Of a stretch of DNA of 64,000 nucleotides, positions 46,916-56,067 are shown piece by piece. The stretch lies in NCBI RefSeq assembly GCF_025336525.1, contig NZ_JAOCZP010000007.1:1-64000 (forward strand), in the 5' to 3' direction. The notes below the pieces were generated by a model that did not search any database, was not told the DNA's origin, and worked only from the letters and a program-made list of their open reading frames with translations. This DNA comes from Chelativorans salis (GTDB taxonomy: Bacteria > Pseudomonadota > Alphaproteobacteria > Rhizobiales > Rhizobiaceae). How positions within the stretch are numbered: the stretch's first letter is position 1; every line of letters starts with the position of its first letter. Made by a program: the position numbers and the translations under genes.

Positions 46916-46943
46916 CTGCGGGGCCTTGGCGCCCCGCAGTTTT
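46916..46943 (+). terminator. intrinsic terminator after ftsH
   Basis: CTGCGGGG (46916-46923), an 8-base loop with partial pairing, CCCCGCAG (46932-46939), followed by TTTT. Ends the ftsH transcript. Confidence 0.85.
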
Positions 46944-46973
46944 GTTAGCGCATCGCTTCCTGTATCACGGTTG

Positions 46974-46988
46974 TTTACCTACCGTTAA
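46974..46988 (+). promoter_or_regulatory. near-consensus CtrA box upstream of glmM
   Basis: TTTACCTACCGTTAA matches TTAA-N7-TTAA with one mismatch. It lies 146 bp ahead of glmM, in the gap after the ftsH terminator. A weaker case than the three or four perfect boxes in the window. Confidence 0.4.
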
Positions 46989-47133
46989 TCATGGTGGGCA
47001 AGCACCTATTCATATAGATCGGTTACGATTTCTGACATAAAGTGATGAGCACAAGCTCCCGAACCTGTGGCAAATGAAGATGGGGACCGCAGTTTTGCGA
47101 CAAATTTCCAAACCGGTGCGGGCAAAAAAAGAC

Positions 47134-48486
47134 ATGACGAAGAGATACTTCGGGACCGACGGCATCCGCGGTCGTGCCAATCGATTTCCTATGACAGCCG
47201 AGGTGGCCATGAAGGTGGGTATGGCCGCCGGCTTGACCTTCCAGAACGGCAACCATCGCCATCGCGTGGTGCTTGGCAAGGACACGCGCCTTTCCGGCTA
47301 CATGATCGAGAACGCACTGGTTTCCGGTTTCTGCGCGGCAGGCATGGACGTGTTCCTTCTGGGGCCGATCCCGACGCCGGCGGTGGCTATGCTGGTGCGC
47401 TCGCTTCGGGCCGATATCGGCGTCATGATCTCGGCTTCGCACAATCCGTTCGAGGACAACGGCATCAAGCTGTTCGGGCCCGACGGCTATAAACTTTCCG
47501 ACAAGATCGAGGGACGCATCGAGGCGATGCTCGACAAGGACATCGAGCTGGCGCTGGCCGATGCCGAAATGCTCGGCCGGGCAAAGCGCGTCGACGGCGT
47601 GCATGATCGCTATATCGAATTCGCCAAGCGCACACTGCCGCGGGCCATGTCGCTCTCGGGGCTGCGCATCGTCGTCGACTGCGCCAACGGTGCAGCCTAT
47701 AAGGTGGCACCCGCTGCCCTCTGGGAACTGGGTGCGGAGGTGGTGGCCATCCACGTCGACCCGGACGGCCTCAACATCAACAGCGATTGCGGCTCGACCA
47801 GCCCCTTGAGCCTTGCAAAGAAGGTGCACGAAGTGCGTGCCGACATCGGTATCGCGCTCGACGGCGATGCAGACAGGGTGGTGATCGTCGACGAGAACGG
47901 CACCGTGGTCGACGGCGACCAGATCATGGCGCTGATTGCGCAGTCCTGGCATGAGAGCGAGCGGCTGGCCGGCGGCGGCATCGCCGCTACGGTGATGTCC
48001 AATCTCGGCCTGGAGCGCTTCCTGAAGGGCCGCGGGCTCGATCTGCACCGCACCAAGGTGGGCGACCGCTACGTGGTGGAGCACATGCGCGCCAACGGGC
48101 TCAACGTGGGCGGTGAGCAGTCCGGCCATGTCATCCTTTCCGACTTCGCTACCTCGGGCGACGGCCTGGTCACGGCGCTGCAGGTTCTGGCCTGCATCAA
48201 GCGCGAGAACCGCCCGGCCAGTGAGGTGTGCCGCAAGTTCGAGCCGGTGCCGCAGGTCTTGAAGAACGTGCGTACCAGCGGCGGCAAGCCGCTCGAGAGG
48301 GCGCCGGTCAAGGCGGCGATCGCCGAGGCGCAGTCACGGCTTGGCGAGAGCGGTCGTCTCGTCATCCGCCCCTCCGGCACCGAACCGCTCATCCGTGTGA
48401 TGGCCGAAGGCGACGATCCCGATCTGGTGCACGCCGTGGTCGACGATATCATCGGTGCCATCGCCAATGCTCGCACGGCGGCCTAG
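47134..48486 (+). CDS. glmM: phosphoglucosamine mutase
   Basis: 450 residues. Converts glucosamine-6-phosphate to glucosamine-1-phosphate for UDP-GlcNAc, feeding peptidoglycan and [17 protein letters not shown] at the N terminus, phosphoserine loop [13 protein letters not shown] with Ser102, metal-binding [11 protein letters not shown], sugar loop GGEQSGHVI, and C-terminal [18 protein letters not shown] at 47134; an upstream in-frame ATG (47074) adds residues outside the family. Confidence 0.97.
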   Translation: MTKRYFGTDGIRGRANRFPMTAEVAMKVGMAAGLTFQNGNHRHRVVLGKDTRLSGYMIENALVSGFCAAGMDVFLLGPIPTPAVAMLVRSLRADIGVMISASHNPFEDNGIKLFGPDGYKLSDKIEGRIEAMLDKDIELALADAEMLGRAKRVDGVHDRYIEFAKRTLPRAMSLSGLRIVVDCANGAAYKVAPAALWELGAEVVAIHVDPDGLNINSDCGSTSPLSLAKKVHEVRADIGIALDGDADRVVIVDENGTVVDGDQIMALIAQSWHESERLAGGGIAATVMSNLGLERFLKGRGLDLHRTKVGDRYVVEHMRANGLNVGGEQSGHVILSDFATSGDGLVTALQVLACIKRENRPASEVCRKFEPVPQVLKNVRTSGGKPLERAPVKAAIAEAQSRLGESGRLVIRPSGTEPLIRVMAEGDDPDLVHAVVDDIIGAIANARTAA

Positions 48487-48624
48487 GAACCCGTCGGTCT
48501 TCAGCCTGCCAGACTGGTTAAAACCGGCTACGACACGCAGGCTGTGCCTGACGCGGCTCCAATTTCCACTTGAATAAGAACAAACTTATCGCTGCATGAA
48601 AACGCGGAAATCAAACTGTTAGGG

Positions 48625-48639
48625 TTAAGCGGCGTTTAA
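48625..48639 (+). promoter_or_regulatory. CtrA box ahead of the first outer-membrane protein gene
   Basis: TTAAGCGGCGTTTAA is a perfect TTAA-N7-TTAA match, 85 bp upstream of the ATG. A second, degenerate copy (TTCACCATGACTCAA, 48656-48670) differs in only two bases from the perfect box ahead of the next paralogue, suggesting the promoter region was duplicated with the gene. Confidence 0.65.
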
Positions 48640-48723
48640 CTTTTTTGCTCCAATCTTCACCATGACTCAACCAAGCGAGGCGCCAAACCGTGCGGCCGTC
48701 GTATTTTTGGGGGATGGGGAAAG

Positions 48724-49575
48724 ATGCTGAAGACGATGAAGCCGGTTATCGTGGCTGCCGCGGTTGCCTTCGCCACCGGCGCCTACGCTGCCGACATCTA
48801 TGAACCGCCGGTGGTGGAGATGCCGCCACCGCAGTACGTTGAAAAGGAGGTGGCCGCGGGCGGCTGGTACCTGCGCGGGGACATCAACTATCACTGGTCG
48901 AAACTGCGCGGTACCGAATACATCACCTATGGTCCGCCGCCCGGCACGGACGATTTCGACACCACGGATCTCGATGGCGCCATGTCGCTTGGCGCGGGCG
49001 TCGGCTATCAGATGACGCGTTATCTGCGCACCGACTTCACGGCGGACTACTGGTTCAAGTCAGACTTTCGCGGCACGACCTCGGGCGTGTGCGGCGATCC
49101 GCCCGTGCCCTGTACGTCGACTGACAGATCGGCTTATTCGGCGCTTCTCCTGATGGCTAATGCCTATGTCGACCTTGGCACCTATCGTGGTGTCACACCC
49201 TATGTCGGCGCGGGTATCGGCGGCGCATATGTGAAGTGGGACGATCTCGAAAACACCATCGACGGCGAAACGGATGTGCACAGAGGTGCCAAGAATTGGC
49301 GCTTTGCCTGGTCGCTCATGGCGGGTGCGTCCTATTGCCTGACCGAGAACCTGCAGCTCGACGCCGGCTATCGCTTCAGCCGTATCGAGGGAGGGCGCAT
49401 GTTCGAAGAATCCGGCTTCGGCGTTGGCCCCGGCTACGACGACGGCTTCAACGTGCACGAGGCGCGTGCGGGCCTGCGCTATTCGTTCGGCGGCGGCAAT
49501 CCGAACTGCGCCGTGCCGCAGATGGTGGCCTACGACCCGCCGCCTTTCAAGTACGAGCCGCCGGTCTACAAATAA
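48724..49575 (+). CDS. outer membrane beta-barrel protein (Omp25/Omp31-like)
   Basis: 283 residues. Signal peptide ending AYA, a Pro-rich segment (PPVVEMPPPQYVEKE), then GGWYLRGDINYHWSK and alternating amphipathic strands such as ANAYVDLGTYRGVTPYVGAGIGGAYV. It ends with a barrel strand (ARAGLRYSFGG) and a Pro/Tyr-rich tail. The pattern is that of the rhizobial/Brucella Omp25-Omp31 porin-like family, single eight-stranded barrels in the outer membrane. A paralogue lies 174 bp downstream. A CtrA box upstream suggests cell-cycle control. Confidence 0.87.
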   Translation: MLKTMKPVIVAAAVAFATGAYAADIYEPPVVEMPPPQYVEKEVAAGGWYLRGDINYHWSKLRGTEYITYGPPPGTDDFDTTDLDGAMSLGAGVGYQMTRYLRTDFTADYWFKSDFRGTTSGVCGDPPVPCTSTDRSAYSALLLMANAYVDLGTYRGVTPYVGAGIGGAYVKWDDLENTIDGETDVHRGAKNWRFAWSLMAGASYCLTENLQLDAGYRFSRIEGGRMFEESGFGVGPGYDDGFNVHEARAGLRYSFGGGNPNCAVPQMVAYDPPPFKYEPPVYK

Positions 49576-49598
49576 ACATATCTTCCATCGTACCTGTA

Positions 49599-49630
49599 GG
49601 CCGCCCGGCTTTCCGCCGGGCGGCCTTTTT
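49599..49630 (+). terminator. intrinsic terminator between the two porin genes
   Basis: GGCCGCCCGGC (49599-49609), loop TTTCC, GCCGGGCGGCC (49615-49625), then TTTTT. A perfect 11 bp stem. It means the two outer-membrane protein genes are transcribed separately, each with its own CtrA box. Confidence 0.93.
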
Positions 49631-49658
49631 CGTATCGCTCGTTCACGCACTGTTATCC

Positions 49659-49673
49659 TTAACCATGACTTAA
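49659..49673 (+). promoter_or_regulatory. CtrA box ahead of the second outer-membrane protein gene
   Basis: TTAACCATGACTTAA is a perfect TTAA-N7-TTAA match, 77 bp upstream of the ATG; a further GTTAAC follows at 49682. Similar spacing to the box ahead of the upstream paralogue. Confidence 0.68.
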
Positions 49674-49749
49674 CCGAAATGGTTAACACTGCCTCTCGAC
49701 TGGCGGCGGGGGGCAAGCACTGCTCCGTCGCATTTTCGCGGAGCAGGTT

Positions 49750-50445
49750 ATGTATAAATTTTCCAGCACTCTCATTCTGATCGTTGCGGGTGCCGCGCTG
49801 GCGACATCCGCCGGCGCGGCCGATTACGACCCGCCCATCGTCATAGAGGAAGCGCCGCAATACGTGCCGGTGGAGTTCGGTTCGGGGTGGTATCTGCGCG
49901 GCGACGTCACCTACAGCGTCAACGATTCGGTGTATGATTTCAGCCTCTTCGGCGAAGAGGCGGACAACAACCGTTTTGGAGGCAGCATCGGTGTCGGCTA
50001 TCACTTCACCGACATGCTGCGGGCAGATGTCAATCTCGCCTATATAGGGGACGACAGCTTTGACTACGACAACGGAGTCGATTCGGTATCGGGCGAGAAC
50101 CGGGTGTTGGGCGCGATCGTCAACGGTTACGTCGACCTCGGCACCTTTGTCGGCATCACCCCTTATGTCGGTGCCGGTGCCGGCCTCGTCTTTTCCAAGC
50201 ACGAGCTGGAGGTTGATTCACCGACGCTGAATACTCCGCCCTCCCCATCGGATCGGCAATACAAGTTCGCCTACACACTCAACGCAGGCGTCAACTATCA
50301 GGTCACGAAAAACGTCTCTCTGGACGTGGGTTATCAATACCTCAACTCGCCGAGTCTGGAATATCTCGACGTATCCTCCAATACCGTCGAGGACGGCGTG
50401 GACTATCACCAGGTCAAGGTCGGACTGCGCTACGATCTCTGGTAA
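49750..50445 (+). CDS. outer membrane beta-barrel protein, paralogue of the preceding gene
   Basis: 231 residues. Signal peptide ending SAGA, then YDPPIVIEEAPQYVPVE and GSGWYLRGDVTYSVN, closely parallel to the upstream paralogue. Barrel strands include RFGGSIGVGYHFTDMLRADVNLAYIG, VNGYVDLGTFVGITPYVGAGAGL and a C-terminal VKVGLRYDLW ending in the aromatic residue expected for outer-membrane insertion. It lacks the Pro-rich tail of the paralogue. Tandem duplication is inferred from shared order and motifs. Confidence 0.88.
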   Translation: MYKFSSTLILIVAGAALATSAGAADYDPPIVIEEAPQYVPVEFGSGWYLRGDVTYSVNDSVYDFSLFGEEADNNRFGGSIGVGYHFTDMLRADVNLAYIGDDSFDYDNGVDSVSGENRVLGAIVNGYVDLGTFVGITPYVGAGAGLVFSKHELEVDSPTLNTPPSPSDRQYKFAYTLNAGVNYQVTKNVSLDVGYQYLNSPSLEYLDVSSNTVEDGVDYHQVKVGLRYDLW

Positions 50446-50525
50446 GTCCCGGCAAAGGCTCAAAGTTTCCGCGGTGGCGGGCGGAAGGGCCCGCCATGCG
50501 CTGCTCTGTCTCGTGAAGAACCTGC

Positions 50526-50585
50526 TTGACGCGGCGGCCCTGACAGCATAACCCCCTCCGTGGGCCACCCCTCCCCACCGAGGGG
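50526..50585 (+). promoter_or_regulatory. serC promoter and structured leader (possible serC RNA motif)
   Basis: TTGACG (50526-50531) with a CATAAC-like -10 near 50547-50552 would start transcription near 50558. The short leader then contains CCCCTC-CCCACC-GAGGGG (50568-50585), a strong hairpin ending 10 bases before the GGAAGGG ribosome-binding site. A weaker CCC/GGG hairpin lies just before it (50554-50564). Two small hairpins near the Shine-Dalgarno of serC in an alphaproteobacterium fit the reported serC RNA motif. Assignment is by position and shape only. Confidence 0.45.
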
Positions 50586-50611
50586 CGAGCTATCTGGAAG
50601 GGTAGAACATC

Positions 50612-51784
50612 ATGAGCACACTCCCCAAGCCGGACATCCGTCCGGCCAATCCCTATTTTTCATCAGGACCTTGCGCAAAGCGCCCCGGCTGGACGCCCGA
50701 GGCGTTGAAGGATGCCGCGCTCGGACGCTCCCACCGTGCCAAGATCGGCAAGGAAAAGCTCGGACGGGCAATCGAGCTCACGCGCGGGGTTCTTCAGGTT
50801 CCCTCAGACTACCGCATCGGTATTGTGCCGGCGTCGGACACCGGCGCCGTCGAGATGGCGCTTTGGTCGCTGCTCGGCGAACGCGGCGTCGACATGGTCG
50901 CTTGGGAATCCTTCGGCGCCGGCTGGGTGACGGATGTCCTCAAGCAGCTCAAGCTTGCTGACGCGCGGCGCATCGAGGCGGACTACGGCCAGCTGCCGGA
51001 CCTCGCGCAGATCGATTTCGACCGCGACGTGGTTTTCACCTGGAACGGCACGACCTCCGGCGTGCGTGTACCGAACGGCGACTTCATCCCCGCCGACCGT
51101 AAGGGGCTGACCATCTGCGACGCCACCTCCGCCGCCTTCGCGCAGCGGCTTGATTTTTCCAAGCTCGATGTCGTCACTTTCTCCTGGCAGAAGGTGCTGG
51201 GCGGCGAGGCCGCGCACGGCATCCTCATCCTCAGCCCGCGTGCCGTAGAGCGGCTGGAAAATTACACGCCCCCCTGGCCGTTGCCGAAGATCTTCCGCCT
51301 GACCAAGGGCGGAAAACTGATCGAGGGCATTTTCAAGGGCGAAACCATCAACTCCCCCTCCATGCTGTGCGTGGAAGATTATCTCGACGCACTTTCCTGG
51401 GCGCAGTCGGTGGGCGGGCTCGAAGGCCTCATCGCTCGCGCCGATGCCAACTTCGCCGTCATCGACCGGTTCGTTGAAAGGAGCGATTGGCTCGCGCATC
51501 TGGCGCAGGACCCGGCCACGCGCTCCAACACCTCTGTGTGCCTGTCGATCGTAGACGAGACGGTGGCTCGGCTCGATTCCGACGCCAAGGCGGCCTTCGC
51601 CAAGGGCATGGTATCCCGGCTCGACAAGGAGGGTGTGGCCTATGACATCGGCCATTACCGCGACGCACCTCCAGGCCTCAGGATCTGGGCCGGCGCGACC
51701 GTCGAGACCTCCGATCTGGAGGCTTTGATGCCTTGGCTCGACTGGGCATTCCAGGAACAGAAGGCGGCGCTAGAGAGCGCCTGA
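50612..51784 (+). CDS. serC: phosphoserine aminotransferase
   Basis: 390 residues, class V aminotransferase. Second step of serine synthesis from 3-phosphoglycerate; in many bacteria also used in pyridoxal phosphate synthesis. Starts [18 protein letters not shown]. The PLP lysine is Lys194 in [11 protein letters not shown], preceded by [10 protein letters not shown]. This is the alphaproteobacterial/Methanosarcina-type SerC. GGAAGGG precedes the ATG. serA follows 65 bp later, so the two serine genes form an operon. Confidence 0.96.
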   Translation: MSTLPKPDIRPANPYFSSGPCAKRPGWTPEALKDAALGRSHRAKIGKEKLGRAIELTRGVLQVPSDYRIGIVPASDTGAVEMALWSLLGERGVDMVAWESFGAGWVTDVLKQLKLADARRIEADYGQLPDLAQIDFDRDVVFTWNGTTSGVRVPNGDFIPADRKGLTICDATSAAFAQRLDFSKLDVVTFSWQKVLGGEAAHGILILSPRAVERLENYTPPWPLPKIFRLTKGGKLIEGIFKGETINSPSMLCVEDYLDALSWAQSVGGLEGLIARADANFAVIDRFVERSDWLAHLAQDPATRSNTSVCLSIVDETVARLDSDAKAAFAKGMVSRLDKEGVAYDIGHYRDAPPGLRIWAGATVETSDLEALMPWLDWAFQEQKAALESA

Positions 51785-51849
51785 ACAGTCCAGCGCCGAC
51801 GTCGGCGCTGCCTCTTCCCACCGCATTCGCTTTATACGGAGCCCCTGAA

Positions 51850-53448
51850 ATGGCACCTCGCGTTCTCGTTTCCGACAAGCTTTCGCCCACGGCCGTCGAT
51901 ATCTTCAAGCATCACGGCATCGAGGTGGACTATCAGCCGGATCTCGGCAAGGACAAGGAAAAGCTCCTTGCCATCATCGACCAGTATGATGGTCTGGCGA
52001 TCCGCTCGGCTACCAAGGTGACGGAAAAGCTGATTAACGCCGCGACCAATCTGAAGGTCGTCGGCCGGGCCGGCATCGGCGTCGACAACGTCGACATCCC
52101 CGCCGCCTCGCGCCGCGGCATCATCGTCATGAACACGCCCTTCGGCAACTCCATCACGACGGCCGAGCACGCGATTGCCATGATCTTTGCGGTGGCACGG
52201 CAGATCCCCGAAGCCAACGCCTCCACCCACAACGGCAAGTGGGAGAAGAATCGCTTCATGGGCGTCGAGATCACCGGCAAGACGCTAGGCGTCATCGGCT
52301 GCGGCAACATCGGCTCGGTGGTGGCTATGCGCGCCATCGGGCTGAAGATGCACGTGGTGGCGTTCGACCCGTTCCTCTCCCAGCAGCGGGCGGAGGAACT
52401 GGGCGTGGAGAAGGTGGAACTGGACGAGTTGTTCGCCCGTGCCGACTTCATCACGCTGCATACGCCGCTCACCGACAAGACACGGGGCATCATCAATGCC
52501 GCGGCGATCGCTAAGATGAAGGACGGCGTGCGCATCATCAATTGCGCACGTGGCGGCCTGGTCGTCGAGGCCGATCTGGTCGAAGCCTTGAAATCCGGCA
52601 AGGTGGCGGGCGCCGGCATCGATGTGTTCGAGAACGAGCCGGCTACGGAAAACCCGCTATTCAACCTGCCGAACGTGGTGTGCACGCCGCATCTCGGCGC
52701 CTCGACCACCGAGGCGCAGGAGAATGTCGCCCTGCAGGTGGCCGAGCAGATGTCGGACTACCTCATCAAGGGCGCGGTCACCAATGCCATTAACATGCCC
52801 TCGATCAGCGCCGAGGAGGCGCCGCGGCTGAAGCCTTTCATCAAGCTGGCCGAGGTGCTGGGCGCCTTCGTCGGCCAAGTGACGGAGGAGGCGATCCGCG
52901 AGGTGGAGGTGGTGTTCGACGGCTCCACCGCCGCCATGAACACGCGTGCCCTCATCAGTGCCGCGCTGGCGGGCCTCATCCGGCCGCAGGTCTCCGACGT
53001 CAACATGGTCTCCGCCCCCATCATGGCCAAGGAGCGCGGCGTCATCCTGTCGGAGGTCAAGCGCGACAAATCGGGCGTCTTCGACGGCTATATCAAGCTG
53101 ACGGTGAAGACCTCTGCCAAGACACGGTCGATCGCCGGCACGGTCTTCTCCGACGGCAAGCCGCGCTTCATCCAGATCAAGGGCATCAACCTCGATGCCG
53201 AGGTGGGCGAGCACATGCTTTACACCACCAACTACGATACGCCCGGCATCATCGGACTGCTCGGCACCATCTGTGCCAAGCACGGCGTGAACATCGCCAA
53301 CTTCCAGCTCGGCCGCAACCGGCCGGGGGGCGATGCCATTGCGCTCCTGTATCTCGACGCGCCTTTCCCTGAGAACGTGCTTCAGGAGTTGAAGGCGACG
53401 GATTCCATCATCTCGGCCAAGCCGTTGCATTTCGACGTGAGTGCGTAG
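51850..53448 (+). CDS. serA: D-3-phosphoglycerate dehydrogenase
   Basis: 532 residues, the long SerA form. N-terminal substrate/NAD domains with GRAGIGVDNVD, Rossmann GVIGCGNIGSVVA (about 146-158), the catalytic region NCARGGLVVEADL and His in TPHLGASTTEAQ. An intervening allosteric-substrate-binding domain follows, then a C-terminal ACT domain (about 460-532, YTTNYDTPGIIGLLGTICAKHGVNIANFQLGR) for serine feedback. The frame is open upstream into serC, but MAPRVLVSDKLSP is the family start. Confidence 0.97.
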   Translation: MAPRVLVSDKLSPTAVDIFKHHGIEVDYQPDLGKDKEKLLAIIDQYDGLAIRSATKVTEKLINAATNLKVVGRAGIGVDNVDIPAASRRGIIVMNTPFGNSITTAEHAIAMIFAVARQIPEANASTHNGKWEKNRFMGVEITGKTLGVIGCGNIGSVVAMRAIGLKMHVVAFDPFLSQQRAEELGVEKVELDELFARADFITLHTPLTDKTRGIINAAAIAKMKDGVRIINCARGGLVVEADLVEALKSGKVAGAGIDVFENEPATENPLFNLPNVVCTPHLGASTTEAQENVALQVAEQMSDYLIKGAVTNAINMPSISAEEAPRLKPFIKLAEVLGAFVGQVTEEAIREVEVVFDGSTAAMNTRALISAALAGLIRPQVSDVNMVSAPIMAKERGVILSEVKRDKSGVFDGYIKLTVKTSAKTRSIAGTVFSDGKPRFIQIKGINLDAEVGEHMLYTTNYDTPGIIGLLGTICAKHGVNIANFQLGRNRPGGDAIALLYLDAPFPENVLQELKATDSIISAKPLHFDVSA

Positions 53449-53456
53449 TCTGACGG

Positions 53457-53479
53457 AGGCGCAGGTTAAACCTGCGCCT
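53457..53479. terminator. palindrome between convergent serA and DMT gene
   Basis: AGGCGCAGGT (53457-53466), loop TAA, ACCTGCGCCT (53470-53479): a perfect 10 bp stem, symmetrical for both strands. T-runs are short, so termination is likely but not certain. Confidence 0.6.
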
Positions 53480-53485
53480 TCGAGA

Positions 53486-54412
53486 TCACGACCCGTCGAC
53501 TGGTGCCCGCACGCGCGGCGGCGCGCCCATCGCCTTGCGGCCGCTGTATTCGGCTAGCCCAATGCCGCAGAAGACGAGCGCCATCGCGAACGCGTGGTAC
53601 GGGTAGAAGTCCTCCCCCAGGATGAGGATCGAAAGCAGCGTGCCAAAGATTGGCACGAGGTTGACGAACAGGCCGGCACGGTTGCCGCCGATGAGTTCGT
53701 TGCCGCGGATATAGAAGACTTGGGCGAGGACCGACGGCATTGCAGCGGTGTAAAGCACGATCATCCAGCCGCGCAGGTCCGGCAAGATAAGGCTGCCGGT
53801 TGCGTATTCCCAGGCGAGGAAGGGGATCGAGCTTAAAAGGGCCGATGTCGCAAGCACGGTGATCGTGCTCAGCCAGTGGATGTCCGGCTTGAAGCGTAGG
53901 GACACGGTGTAGATCCCGTAGAACAGGACGGCGAGCAGCATCAGAAGATCGCCGACATTGATGTCGAGTTCCGCAAGCCGCGATAGATCGCCGTGGCTCG
54001 CTGTCAGCGAAATGCCAATAAGGGAAAGCGCGAAGCCTACAAGCTGAAGCCTTGTCGCCCTTACCTGGAACAGACAGAAATTCAGCACGATTATGACCAT
54101 CGGAATGGCCGCTTGCTCGATCGACACGTTGACTGCCGACGTGAACGTGAGGGCGCTGTAGAAGGCGGCGTTGAAGCAGGTGAAGCCGATCGCTCCAAGC
54201 ATGGCCATAAGCGGCAGGTTGCGCCTTACCTGCGGCCAATCGCGATTGAGCGGTTTCCATGCGAACGGGAGGAGAATGGCAAGCGCCACGATCCAGCGCA
54301 GGAAGGTCAGGGCGAAAGGCGAGACATGGCCGACCGCCAGCTTCCCCGCAACTGCATTCCCGCCCCAGAAGAGCGTGGTGAGCAGGAGGATGGTGTAGGC
54401 CTTGTTGTGCAT
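53486..54412 (-). CDS. EamA/DMT-family permease
   Basis: 308 residues with ten predicted transmembrane helices in two EamA repeats. The N-terminal LLLTTLFWGGNAVAGKLAVGHVSPFALTFLRW is typical, and the second repeat holds AAMPSVLAQVFYIRGNELIGGNRAGLFVNLVPIFG. Members export amino acids and metabolites; the position beside serA could hint at serine or related compounds but this is only proximity. ATG at 54412; the frame extends upstream without family similarity. Divergent from purA. Confidence 0.88.
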   Translation of the reverse strand: MHNKAYTILLLTTLFWGGNAVAGKLAVGHVSPFALTFLRWIVALAILLPFAWKPLNRDWPQVRRNLPLMAMLGAIGFTCFNAAFYSALTFTSAVNVSIEQAAIPMVIIVLNFCLFQVRATRLQLVGFALSLIGISLTASHGDLSRLAELDINVGDLLMLLAVLFYGIYTVSLRFKPDIHWLSTITVLATSALLSSIPFLAWEYATGSLILPDLRGWMIVLYTAAMPSVLAQVFYIRGNELIGGNRAGLFVNLVPIFGTLLSILILGEDFYPYHAFAMALVFCGIGLAEYSGRKAMGAPPRVRAPVDGS

Positions 54413-54619
54413 CGGTGGCTTCCGGGCAGTCTTCGAGGCGGTAGGAGGCAATAGCCGGTTCAATGCGCTTCGTAAATCGAACGGCGCGAAGAAAACCGGC
54501 GGAGCGCAGGCGGTATCGTTGAAAGGGAGTCGCATCGCCAGGCGCATGACGGTATAGAGCCTGTGGTTTTTCACGAGCAGCCGGGCGTTCCGCGCAAGGC
54601 CGGCAAGAAGGATGCACTG

Positions 54620-55918
54620 ATGGCGAATGTTGTGGTCGTCGGCTCGCAGTGGGGCGACGAGGGAAAGGGCAAGATTGTCGACTGGCTGTCGGAGCGCGCC
54701 GACGTGGTGGTGCGCTTCCAGGGCGGGCACAATGCCGGCCATACGCTGGTGATCGACGGGGTGAGCTACAAGCTCTCGCTTCTTCCCTCCGGTGTCGTGC
54801 GCGAGGGTAAGCTGTCGGTCATAGGCAACGGTGTCGTTTTCGATCCGCACGCTTTCGTGGCCGAGATCGAGCGCCTAGCGCAGCAGGGTGTGTCGGTATC
54901 GCCGGAGAGCCTGAAGGTCGCTGAAAATACTGCGCTGATCCTGTCGCTGCATCGCGAACTCGACGCCTTCCGCGAGGACGCGGCCTCCAACTCGGGCACC
55001 AAGATCGGCACGACGCGGCGCGGCATCGGGCCGGCCTACGAGGACAAGGTGGGTCGCCGCGCAATCCGCGTCATGGACCTTGCCAACATGGAGACGCTGC
55101 CGGCCAAGGTCGACCGACTTCTGACGCACCATAACGCGCTTCGCCGGGGGCTGGGCCACCCGGAAGTTTCGCACGCGGCCATCATGGAGGAGCTTTCCTC
55201 GGTGGCAGACCGTATCCTGCCCTATGTCGACCGGGTGTGGAAAATCCTCGACGACGCGCGCCGCGCGGGAAGCCGCATCCTCTTCGAGGGTGCGCAGGGC
55301 ACGCTGCTCGACATCGACCACGGTACCTATCCCTTCGTCACTTCGTCCAACACGGTGGCAGGCCAGGCGGCCACGGGTTCGGGGTTGGGACCGAGCGCTG
55401 TCGATTACGTCCTGGGCATCACCAAGGCCTATACGACCCGCGTTGGCGAAGGGCCTTTCCCCACAGAGCAGGACAACGAGGTCGGCGATTTCCTGGGCAC
55501 GCAGGGCAACGAGTTCGGAACGGTGACGGGGCGTAAGCGGCGCTGCGGCTGGTTCGATGCCGTGCTCGTGCGCCAGGCGGTGGTGGCGAACGGCATGAGC
55601 GGCATCGCGCTTACCAAGCTCGACGTGCTCGATGGGCTTGACGAGGTCAAGGTCTGCACGGGATACAAGCTCGACGGGCAGACGATCGACTATCTGCCTG
55701 CCGGCCAGGGCGCGCAGGCGCGGCTGCAGCCGATATACGAGACGCTCGAAGGCTGGAAGGAGACGACGCGTGGCGCCCGCAGCTGGAACGATTTGCCGGC
55801 CCAGGCAGTGAAATATGTCCGCCACATCGAGGAGCTGATCGGCGCTCCCGTGGCGCTGCTGTCGACCAGTCCGGAACGCGAGGACGCGATTCTGGTGACA
55901 GATCCCTTCCAGGATTAG
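54620..55918 (+). CDS. purA: adenylosuccinate synthetase
   Basis: 432 residues. First committed step from IMP to AMP (GTP-dependent). [21 protein letters not shown] at the N terminus with catalytic Asp and the GHNAGHTLV His41 region, [19 protein letters not shown], and TTTR-type loop [20 protein letters not shown] at 54620 with the canonical [12 protein letters not shown] start. Full length. Confidence 0.98.
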   Translation: MANVVVVGSQWGDEGKGKIVDWLSERADVVVRFQGGHNAGHTLVIDGVSYKLSLLPSGVVREGKLSVIGNGVVFDPHAFVAEIERLAQQGVSVSPESLKVAENTALILSLHRELDAFREDAASNSGTKIGTTRRGIGPAYEDKVGRRAIRVMDLANMETLPAKVDRLLTHHNALRRGLGHPEVSHAAIMEELSSVADRILPYVDRVWKILDDARRAGSRILFEGAQGTLLDIDHGTYPFVTSSNTVAGQAATGSGLGPSAVDYVLGITKAYTTRVGEGPFPTEQDNEVGDFLGTQGNEFGTVTGRKRRCGWFDAVLVRQAVVANGMSGIALTKLDVLDGLDEVKVCTGYKLDGQTIDYLPAGQGAQARLQPIYETLEGWKETTRGARSWNDLPAQAVKYVRHIEELIGAPVALLSTSPEREDAILVTDPFQD

Positions 55919-56067
55919 CGAGCAGGTAGCTAAGGCTTTGAATCTACGAATTGATCTTTTTAGAAGGCGATTCCATTGTTTGAGGCCATGCTGTAGAGTC
56001 ACCACAATTTCATGCATGTTGCGGGTGAAACTCGGGCAGTGAGAGGGCAGGAGCGAACAGTTTAGGC

